NCBI GenBank assembly: GCA_027577415.1
Contig: JANBQS010000610.1
Coordinates: forward strand, 1-14,689
From: Coemansia sp. RSA 922
Lineage: Eukaryota > Kickxellomycota > Kickxellomycetes > Kickxellales > Kickxellaceae
DNA length: 14,689 nucleotides
Direction of reading: 5' to 3'
A model generated the notes under the pieces. It had not been told where the DNA came from and made no database searches. It worked only from the letters and a program-made list of their open reading frames with translations. This document shows positions 8,822 through 14,510 of this stretch, piece by piece. Position numbers and translations under genes: made by a program. Each line of letters starts with the position of its first letter. Within the stretch, counting starts at the first letter, position 1.

Positions 8822-9079
8822 ATGAATATGCCTATTATCGAGTACAAGTACAATCTATGCGGCGGAACTATTGGAGGCGATAAAGGTGCCCAGACGTGCC
8901 CACTTGATGATGGCAAGGCTACCGTCCAAGATCTAAAGCTTCAGGTGATGGCCACGTTTGAAAAATACTTTATTCAAAAGGTGACCAAGGTAAATGAAAG
9001 TGCACCTCTTGATAAAAAGGTCATCCTCTCTGCGGATTGTGTGTATGACGTTTGGGTGCTGAATGAAGAAGACTCTTAG
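8822..9079 (+). CDS. Small family protein B (85 aa), function unknown
   Basis: ATG 8822 is the first ATG after the TATA box. The predicted layout is strand IIEYKYNL (5-12), a Gly-rich turn, strand GAQTCPLDD (22-30), helix TVQDLKLQVMATFEKYF (34-50), strand KVTKVNES (53-60), then VILSADCVYDVWVLNEEDS ending the protein. TVxxLK after a turn is the kind of element seen in beta-grasp domains, including N-terminal Crinkler domains. That assignment is inference. The end VYDVWV matches YVVWV of gene C and YDVWV of the relic at 9620, placing B with A, C and that relic in one subgroup. There is no secretion or membrane signal, no introns, and four scattered cysteines/acidic residues with no metal motif. 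Confidence 0.7.
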   Translation: MNMPIIEYKYNLCGGTIGGDKGAQTCPLDDGKATVQDLKLQVMATFEKYFIQKVTKVNESAPLDKKVILSADCVYDVWVLNEEDS

Positions 9080-9140
9080 GCAATGTCACAAGCATCTCTG
9101 TATTGGTTTATCGCTACATTGGCAACTGACTCTGCATTTA

Positions 9141-9158
9141 GGTAGCCTCCTAGCTACC
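9141..9158 (+). other. Hairpin GGTAGC...GCTACC after gene B
   Basis: A 6-bp perfect stem with a 6-nt loop lies about 60 bp after the gene B stop. It is the second of three GGTAGC/GCTACC hairpins in the array. A run of AATAAA signals at about 9249-9265 probably ends the transcript. Confidence 0.45.
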
Positions 9159-9509
9159 ACTCATCTGTTGAAGTCGCTTCAAGCTATCGATTGTAAAACA
9201 TTTTTTCCAATGGTAATTACATGCACTCTGGCAATATTTTTACGACCCAAATAAATAAATAATATAAAACCTGTTAGGAATAATATAAAGTTAAAAGCTT
9301 TAACATCTTGTAGTTCGTTTATTTATCTTGCATTTGATATGATTTGAGAGAGAGAGAGAGAGAATGTGTGAGTGGACAATAAAGTGAGCAATAAAGTGAG
9401 CAATATTGTTTAGTATTACCGATATCAATTCCCAATTCAAATCACAAAAGTCATGTGGCTCGATGTGCTACACGTATTATGAGAGGGTGATTTTGTCAGA
9501 GGAGGGTGA
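9159..9509. other. Gene B 3' flank and relic upstream region with simple repeats
   Basis: It holds AATAAATAAATAA near 9249-9261 (poly(A) signals), a (GA)n tract (9346-9363), a 12-bp tandem unit CAATAAAGTGAG repeated about 2.3 times (9377-9404) and a promoter-like CATGTGG (9452-9458). I see no gene. Confidence 0.5.
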
Positions 9510-9518
9510 AGCAAGGAT

Positions 9519-9620
9519 GTGACATTGTCCAGGCAAAATACTGCTTTAGAAGATGGATATGCAACTATTGAAGGCTACAAGTACGATGTCTGGGTAAAGC
9601 TATGGCCAAATACAGACTAA
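9519..9620 (+). pseudogene. Truncated family gene: promoter piece joined to coding 3' end
   Basis: From 9546 to the TAA at 9618-9620 the frame reads LEDGYATIEGYKYDVWVKL and then WPNTD. This matches the C-terminal part of gene C (LLEDNVLIS...KKYVVWV) and gene B (VYDVWV). The open frame extends back only to 9510, with no ATG, no TATA box and no N-terminal half. The bases GTGACATTGTC (9519-9529) are identical to the promoter element of gene B, so an internal deletion seems to have removed TATA, leader and first half of the gene. It is probably not expressed as a family protein. Confidence 0.6.
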
Positions 9621-10013
9621 TGATGCCTAGCAGTTCACATACCCTATGGGCTACTGCTACAACTGTGGATTGGTGGTTCATTGAAGTTTGTTGCCATAGT
9701 ATTTTAAGTTTTGGCGACAACTATTCTAGGTAATTTGTCCTGGCTACTTTTTTACTCAATATTTTTATGACATAACAAAGAGCTGATCAACTTTAGAATC
9801 ATGTTGGGTGGCTGTTTGGAGAGACTGGTAGCTCTATTGCTTTTATCGTGAATGTCTGCGGCTACCAATCTGACAGCTCATAGTAGGCACTAATATTTGA
9901 GCTCCATGTTTGTCATGACGGAGCAATTTAGCAATCATGTCGACATAGGTACGTAATATGGATAGGTGCATGGCCGCATTATCAGACATCTTCCAGCTTT
10001 TCTGTCAAAGAAA
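9621..10013. other. Spacer between relic and gene C, with a GGTAGC hairpin
   Basis: TGGTAGC (9826-9832) and GCTACCA (9861-9867) form a 7-bp inverted repeat with a 28-nt loop. Its left arm shares GGTAGCTCT with the hairpin after gene A. This is probably the old 3' flank of the deleted family gene. I see nothing else here. Confidence 0.4.
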
Positions 10014-10146
10014 CCACGTGGCTTTACCTGGATGCAGTCACGCTCTTCAAAGGGTACAAAGGCAGTCAGCAAGCTCCTACAAGGCAATCAACAACAGCCG
10101 AGTAAATTATATCCACATACCCTTGTATGTTATTTGGGTATAAAAA
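10014..10146 (+). promoter_or_regulatory. Promoter region of family gene C
   Basis: It holds a palindromic E-box CCACGTGG (10014-10021) and two degenerate copies of the shared element, GGCAGTCAGC (10061-10070) and GGCAATCAAC (10083-10092). The TATA box TATAAAAA (10139-10146) lies 121 bp before the ATG with no ATG between. It is the only intact family promoter without an exact CAGTCAAC. Confidence 0.55.
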
Positions 10147-10259
10147 TAAAGAAAGACACTGCTCCTTTTTTATATCCCCCTCCTCATCTTCTCTACAAGC
10201 TAAATTTTATTTACTTCGTTTTCATTTTTTCACTACTACAAGTCAAGACTAGCCAAACC

Positions 10260-10547
10260 ATGAAAGTTAGTTGCATAATACGCGGATCAATTGATAAAGA
10301 AGAACTTGGCGAAAGAGTGATTGATGTGCTTGGTGAGGAAGTGGATGTTACGACACTAAAGAAGACAATTTCTGAACTATACAAATACGTTGTTGGAACA
10401 GTTGCAATACTAAACGAGATCAACGTTTTCGATTGTAAACTGCTTGAAGACAATGTTCTCATTTCGAATGATAAGAAGTATGTTGTTTGGGTATCCAACA
10501 GTGTACCAACACATACCTGCACTGGCTGTTGCCTCTATAGACATTAG
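10260..10547 (+). CDS. Small family protein C (95 aa), function unknown
   Basis: The frame is open far upstream, but 10260 is the first ATG after the TATA box and its leader is T/C-rich like the others. The layout is strand KVSCIIRGS (2-10), strand GERVIDVL (17-24), helix DVTTLKKTISELYKY (29-43), strand GTVAILNEIN (46-55), then LLEDNVLIS and KKYVVWV (72-78). Of all members this looks most like a stand-alone ubiquitin-like/Crinkler N-terminal domain, though I could not run a search. The C-terminal 17 residues, SVPTHTCTGCCLYRH and neighbours, have no counterpart in B or in the duplicated fragment at 11462-11521, which stops two codons after VVWV. The tail may come from loss of an ancestral stop. 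No introns, signal peptide or membrane segment are visible. Confidence 0.72.
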   Translation: MKVSCIIRGSIDKEELGERVIDVLGEEVDVTTLKKTISELYKYVVGTVAILNEINVFDCKLLEDNVLISNDKKYVVWVSNSVPTHTCTGCCLYRH

Positions 10548-10752
10548 GGTTAGGTGTAGCAGGTACCTGTGACAGGACTCATTTTAATGTAGCACATATT
10601 TTTTAGCACTTCACTTTGTGTATCATGTTGTACATGAATTATGCCCTAAATAAATGTATAAATTTGCTGCAAACTTGGTTTTGTACGGCCACTAAAGTTG
10701 CAGAAGAGCATAGAAAATTAGCGAATTAAGACATGTGAGATTCGTTAATTGA

Positions 10753-10942
10753 CAGTCAACGCGATGAGGTAAGGCCGTTGAATTGGAGCCCTGAATAATT
10801 GTCAGTCAACGCCAGCGTGACACCTCACATGTTGCTCTCTAAAAATATCTCGATGATTGCAGGCACATCGCGTGGTTTTTGGGAGAGGAGCACCAGTCAA
10901 CACCATCGAGGGTGGAAAATGAAAATATCATGGGTATAAAAG
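10753..10942 (+). promoter_or_regulatory. Promoter region of family gene D, three CAGTCAAC sites
   Basis: CAGTCAAC begins at 10753, 10803 and 10894. The first lies in the near-perfect palindrome TTGACAGTCAA (10749-10759). GCGTGACA (10815-10822), CGCGTGG (10869-10875) and the TATA box TATAAAAG (10935-10942) follow. The TATA box is 112 bp before the ATG. A TTTTCAGCAC motif about 55 bp after TATA may mark the transcription start. The ATG at 10959 lies only 24 bp after TATA, likely upstream of the transcript. Confidence 0.65.
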
Positions 10943-11046
10943 AAGAGGCATTAGGGCTATGGTGTTGGCCAGTGCACTAAACATTTTTCAGCACACACAC
11001 ACACCTCATTCTTTTCTTTTTGCCCAATTGCTTGACAGCAACTATA

Positions 11047-11337
11047 ATGGATACCAATACCAAGAAACCAATTGTTAATGCTATGGCCCATTTTGGCAAA
11101 GATGAATTAACCTATGGACCACGCCCTGTTGTGCTGATGGAGAAGACTGTAGGAGGACTAATGACAGCCCTGAAAAGTTCGGATGCTATAGGAGCTGTTA
11201 CAAAGGTAACCAAGAACAAATCGGTGAAAGAAGATGGGCTTGGATCTGATTATAAATTGGAGAATGACGAAGTATGCTTTGCGTGGAAGGATGGTAAAAG
11301 CATACTTGTTGTAATAGGGTGTTTGGACTATAATTAA
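11047..11337 (+). CDS. Small family protein D (96 aa), function unknown
   Basis: The start is 11047, aligned with gene E. The layout is strand KPIVNAMAHFG (7-17), strand RPVVLME (26-32), helix TVGGLMTALKS (34-44), strand GAVTKVTKN (49-57), a variable acidic loop, then DEVCFAWKDGK (74-84) and strand SILVVIGC. It is about 48 percent identical to E over 96 aligned residues by hand count. The ending FAWKDGK/ILVVI is shared with E and G (VYFAWDKAGKRIIVV) and defines a second subgroup beside the A/B/C type, which ends at VWV. No introns, signal peptide or known catalytic motif. Most differences from E are amino-acid-changing although the promoter is nearly unchanged. Confidence 0.75.
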   Translation: MDTNTKKPIVNAMAHFGKDELTYGPRPVVLMEKTVGGLMTALKSSDAIGAVTKVTKNKSVKEDGLGSDYKLENDEVCFAWKDGKSILVVIGCLDYN

Positions 11338-11461
11338 TGCCAACATTTTTGAATATGTAGTGAGAATATGTCAGGACTAATAATATATTGTCAGGCCAGT
11401 TGCGCTACCAGATAAAAGTGCTGAGCCTAATGGCAGTTGTTTCATTTTCCAAAACTCCATT
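11338..11461. other. Gene D 3' flank up to the duplication joint
   Basis: Short A/T-rich spacer. Its right end (about 11461) is where similarity to the gene C 3' end begins, so it contains the breakpoint of the duplication. Confidence 0.45.
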
Positions 11462-11521
11462 CTTGAAGACAATGTTCCCATTTCGAAAGATAAGAAGTAT
11501 GTTGTTTGGGTAGTCTACTAG
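11462..11521 (+). pseudogene. Duplicated 3' fragment of gene C
   Basis: The bases match the gene C 3' end with few changes and read LEDNVPISKDKKYVVWV then VY and TAG (11519-11521). There is no start, promoter or N-terminal half; the upstream sequence is unrelated. It marks the left end of duplication copy 2. It also shows a stop two codons after VVWV where gene C reads on. Confidence 0.8.
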
Positions 11522-11774
11522 TAGCAAGCCATGCTTACAGTGGCTGTTACATCTAGAGATATTTTGGTTATGTGTTGCAGACACCTGTAACAGGACTCAT
11601 TTTTATATAGCACATATTTTTTCTAGCTCTTCACTTTGTGTATCATGTTGTACATGAATTATGCCCTAAATAAATACATAAATTAGTTGCAAACTTGGTT
11701 TTGTACGGTCACTAAAGTTGCTGAGAAGCACGTAGACAATTAGAAAATGAAGACATGTGAGATTCATTAATTGA

Positions 11775-11963
11775 CAGTCAACGCGATGAGGTAAGGTCGT
11801 TGAATTGTAGCCCTGAATAATTGTCAGTCAACACCAGCGTGACACCTCACATGATGTTTTCTAAAAATATCTCGATGATTGCAAACGCATCATGTGGTTT
11901 TTGGGAGGATTTCCAGTTAGTAAAATCGAGGGCAATAAAGCAATGATGTCATGGATATAAAAG
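11775..11963 (+). promoter_or_regulatory. Promoter region of family gene E
   Basis: CAGTCAAC begins at 11775 (inside TTGACAGTCAA, 11771-11781) and at 11825. The third site of gene D has decayed to CAGTTAGT here (11914). GCGTGACA (11837-11844), CATGTGG (11891-11897) and TATAAAAG (11956-11963, 111 bp before the ATG) are present. TTTTCAGCCCACAC near 12012 matches the presumed start region of gene D. Confidence 0.65.
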
Positions 11964-12066
11964 AAAAGGTGTTTAAGCTATGGTGTTGGCCAATACACTC
12001 GAATTTTTTGTTTTCAGCCCACACACCTACATTTTTCTTTTGCCAGCTTGCTAGACAACAATTATA

Positions 12067-12357
12067 ATGGATATCACTACCGAGAAGAGGATTGTTATTG
12101 CCATGGCCTATTTTGGCCAAGATATATTCAGTGATGGACCATACACTGTTGCGCTGACAGAGAAAACTGTCAGAGGATTAATGGCTGCTCTAGCAACTTT
12201 GAAAAATGTAGGATCAGTAAGCATGATAACAAAGAATGATGTTGACATTGAGGCTAAGCTTGAGCCAGATTATGTAGTAGGTAATGGAGATGAGTACTAT
12301 GCATGGAAGGATGGTAAAAGCATGCTAGTTATAATATCTTATAGAGACCAGACTTGA
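12067..12357 (+). CDS. Small family protein E (96 aa), duplicate of D
   Basis: Same length and start context (ATAATGGAT) as gene D. The layout is strand RIVIAMAYFG (8-17), strand YTVALTE (26-32), helix TVRGLMAALAT (34-44), strand GSVSMITKN (49-57), then EYYAWKDGK (76-84) and SMLVIIS. In the first 60 coding bases about 8 of 10 changed codons differ in amino acid from D, while the upstream spacer is close to 90 percent identical. That pattern suggests diversifying selection on the protein or gene conversion of the promoter. Charged loop residues 58-72 vary most. No domain is recognised beyond the family. Confidence 0.75.
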   Translation: MDITTEKRIVIAMAYFGQDIFSDGPYTVALTEKTVRGLMAALATLKNVGSVSMITKNDVDIEAKLEPDYVVGNGDEYYAWKDGKSMLVIISYRDQT

Positions 12358-12879
12358 TGATAAGGTTGTTGTATAGGAGACCTGAATGAGTACGATCAAT
12401 GGTAGTATATGAAGACCTGATTAATGCAACGTTCTGAATAGCACCAACATGCCAAGCATAAATAATATGTGTGTAGATGCTTGTCTAGTACATTATTGAT
12501 TAGGTTTGCAAATGGTGTTTATCTATTATGTGCATGTTTGTATGCCAAGCATGTCATTCAAGTAGAGAATGCCTATAGTTTTTGAATAGGGTTTCAGACA
12601 TTTATAGCAACCAGTTTACAAACAAATAAAACTGGTTATTTACATTTTGGCATTTGAGCAAGCAAAAAAATAATGTAAGACAAGAAGGGATGTGTTCCAA
12701 ACAGATCAAAGGCGATTTATAGGTCAGGCATATGCTTAAAAAGGCTTATTGTCCACTTTTACAGAAAGCTTAAAGCATTTTTTTTCGAATTGGTGAGGGG
12801 GAAAAGGGGGGAGAGGCAGCTTGTTTCTTTTTGAAAAAAAGAGAAAGAATCTTCAAGAGCTTACAGCCAATGATTTTGG
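12358..12879. other. Gene E 3' flank, spacer to gene F
   Basis: It contains a 9-bp perfect inverted repeat AACCAGTTT (12609-12617) / AAACTGGTT (12629-12637), with AATAAA near the right side of its loop. This is a candidate 3'-end signal for E. The remainder is A/T-rich with G- and A-runs near 12795-12840. I see no gene. Confidence 0.45.
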
Positions 12880-12993
12880 CACGTGTAAAGTCTTGTTCCT
12901 TTGAGAGCTTTCCCAAGCTTTAAAGGAAGAGCGCCACAGTCAACGCTTCCCCAAAGAACAAAAATCCTAAGAGAAAGGAAATAGGCATAAAAA
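12880..12993 (+). promoter_or_regulatory. Promoter region of family gene F
   Basis: CACGTGT (12880-12886), CAGTCAACG (12937-12945) and a TATA-like CATAAAAA (12986-12993). The ATG at 13004 is only about 18 bp from this box, so it should lie upstream of the transcript. The family spacing points to the ATG at 13085 (about 99 bp). Confidence 0.55.
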
Positions 12994-13084
12994 GGGATTG
13001 GCCATGGGGCAGTGGTGCCTGTCTCTTTTTTTTCTCTCTCTTTTTCTCTCATTATTATTCAACGCCCCATCTTTCTCCACCTAT

Positions 13085-13474
13085 ATGTCAGTAGATTCAA
13101 TGAACACAAGTGAATACTCGTCTAGTACAACTCTGGGCACGTGTACGATAGTCTACTTGTATACTCTTGTGAGCGAAAATCCACAGCGAGAGGAGGTCGC
13201 TATTCAAGGTAGTAGTGTGGGTAAATTGCTAGAGTCTCTAAAGGAAAGAAATCTTGCTGATGAAAATTCAATAGTATCCATGAAGGATGATTACATAAAA
13301 GGACGGCTATTTAATGTTGCTGATGTTTCTGGTGTTGTATCGGAGCTCTTTGAGGAAAATAATGGACTGAAACTTGGGCCAGAAGACAAGATGGAAAGTG
13401 GTAAATTGTATTTGACTAGTATAGGTGATAAATATGTAGTTGTTCAAGTGGTCGTATTTGATATGTTAAGTTGA
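13085..13474 (+). CDS. Small family protein F (129 aa), function unknown
   Basis: I chose ATG 13085 because its distance from the TATA-like box matches the other members. The ATG at 13004 would add a false signal-like peptide made from the T/C-rich leader (LSLFFLSLFLSLL). A further in-frame ATG at 13100 is possible. Layout: Ser/Thr-rich start (1-18), strand CTIVYLYTLVS (20-30), strand REEVAIQG (35-42), helix SVGKLLESLKER (44-55), strand NSIVSMKDD (61-69), a longer acidic insert (~75-103), then GKLYLTSIGDKYVVVQVVV ending. The final GDKYVVVQVVV replaces the aromatic FAW/VWV strand, so F is the outlier, but its promoter and order of elements support membership. No catalytic motif is seen. Confidence 0.65.
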   Translation: MSVDSMNTSEYSSSTTLGTCTIVYLYTLVSENPQREEVAIQGSSVGKLLESLKERNLADENSIVSMKDDYIKGRLFNVADVSGVVSELFEENNGLKLGPEDKMESGKLYLTSIGDKYVVVQVVVFDMLS

Positions 13475-13770
13475 GTTGTTTGACCAGGTCACAGCCAGGT
13501 AGTTTTGGTTCACGCGACTTGTTTTCTGTTAGCAATCATGTCCTGCTCATAAGTAGTTTCTTTTTTTAAAAATCCAAAGGTGTTTCCCTAATATATTGGT
13601 TAAACGTTTAAAGTTGTTGAGACCTTAAAGGCTGAGTATTGCACTGCTCCAGCCCATGAGATACTTATAAATGAGTGAATGGAATACTCCTTTTTTGCGG
13701 CTACTTTCTTGTGTTGGCAAAAATAGGGAGAACCAAGGTAGCCGTTCCAAAGTCTCATCGGCAATCGCAT
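13475..13770. other. Gene F 3' flank, nothing recognised
   Basis: About 300 bp with T- and A-runs. I see no AATAAA, no family relic and no RNA gene by eye. Confidence 0.4.
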
Positions 13771-13869
13771 CATGTGGTGTCGAGAGCCCCAGTCAACGAC
13801 CTTTTTGAGTGAGAGCTTCAGTCAACGACCTTTTGAGAAAGAAGGCAAGGAATATGCTTGCTATAAAAG
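13771..13869 (+). promoter_or_regulatory. Promoter region of family gene G, two CAGTCAACGACC sites
   Basis: CATGTGG (13771-13777) is preceded by GCATC as in gene E. CAGTCAACGACCTTTT occurs twice, from 13790 and 13819 (29 bp apart). The TATA box TATAAAAG (13862-13869) lies 112 bp before the ATG, and TTTTTTCAGCACCAC about 55 bp after TATA matches genes D and E. Confidence 0.65.
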
Positions 13870-13973
13870 AGAAAGGATTTTTTCAAGAGGCCAAGCGCTG
13901 TCCTCTCTTTTTTTCTTTTTTCAGCACCACTATTATTCTACTAGATATTTCAATACTTTATACACACTTGAAA

Positions 13974-14375
13974 ATGTCGACCTCTATCCAATACCCTGTG
14001 ACAGGAAGTACGTGGGCATTTATTTATGATAAGACATTGCCAGAGGGTGAGGCACTGAAAATACCAAAAATTGATGGCACTAGAATAGCACACTTGATAG
14101 ATTGGGTGGAAGCTCTAGAGTACTTGGAGAAAGTGGCTAAAGTTACTAGAGTGAACAACAAAGATGGCGCTGCTCTTGATAGAGGACACAGAATGGGCAA
14201 GGGTGAGGTGTACTTTGCATGGGACAAGGCTGGTAAGCGTATTATTGTGGTGACGCGTGGTGACCCTGCTGGCTCAGATATGGATATGCCTTTTTACGGA
14301 GAGTGCAACGACGACGACGAAGAGGAACTTAGACAGCTAATAGAGCAAGCCATAAGCAAAGGTATTATTCAGTAA
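13974..14375 (+). CDS. Small family protein G (133 aa) with acidic C-terminal tail
   Basis: ATG 13974 is the first ATG after the TATA box; the upstream open frame is leader. The layout is strand STWAFIYDKT (12-21), strand EALKIPKI (26-33), helix TRIAHLIDWVEALEYL (36-51), strand KVAKVTRVNNKDG (53-65), then KGEVYFAWDKAGK (76-88) and RIIVVTRGD. This matches D and E well, especially VTKN/VTRVNN and FAWKDGK/FAWDKAGK. After it come a linker and an acidic helix, NDDDEEELRQLIEQAISKG (112-130), not seen in the other members. The helix is only roughly like a ubiquitin-interacting motif, because the Ser four residues after Ala is missing. No introns or export signal. It is the last family gene before the COG5-like gene. 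Confidence 0.75.
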   Translation: MSTSIQYPVTGSTWAFIYDKTLPEGEALKIPKIDGTRIAHLIDWVEALEYLEKVAKVTRVNNKDGAALDRGHRMGKGEVYFAWDKAGKRIIVVTRGDPAGSDMDMPFYGECNDDDEEELRQLIEQAISKGIIQ

Positions 14376-14510
14376 TAATTTTTTTAAATATAGTGAGCTT
14401 AATGACATCATGAAATTGGATCAGGAGATTTGGATTGGGGGATCTTGGGTAGCCACACTTTTTGTCTTGTTTTATTTTTATTATTATTATTTTTTACTTT
14501 TTTTATTGTA

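Larger units (their letters stand above)
10443..11337 (+). repeat. Direct duplication, copy 1 (3' end of gene C through gene D)
   Basis: Starting at CTTGAAGACAATGTT inside gene C, this segment recurs from 11462. The offset is 1019-1022 bp in most places and exactly 1020 bp at the ATG of D/E. By eye, spacer identity is near 90 percent over 10621-10860, dropping in the genes. Confidence 0.85.
11462..12357 (+). repeat. Direct duplication, copy 2 (gene C fragment through gene E)
   Basis: Counterpart of the segment starting at 10443. It keeps the spacer, the AATAAA after the gene C fragment, the promoter elements and the TATA box. Gene E is the copy of gene D. No similarity was seen beyond the stop codons of D and E, so the right breakpoint lies near there. 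Confidence 0.85.

Noticed and set aside
10211..10522. Minus-strand open frame of 103 codons opposite gene C
   Set aside because: Shadow of gene C. The plus-strand frame has the promoter, leader and paralogues.
13004..13084. ATG 13004 as start of gene F, giving a signal-peptide-like N-terminus
   Set aside because: The ATG lies about 18 bp after the TATA-like box, and the hydrophobic segment is the translated T/C-rich leader seen before every family gene. The ATG at 13085 fits the family spacing.
7536..13827. CAGTCAAC copies as a CRISPR array or integration-site repeats
   Set aside because: Spacing is irregular, there are no uniform spacers, and all sites lie in promoters of a eukaryotic gene family.
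14307..14366. Tail of protein G as a ubiquitin-interacting motif
   Set aside because: The acidic run and Leu are present, but the Ala and the Ser four residues later are not in register. Called an acidic helix only.
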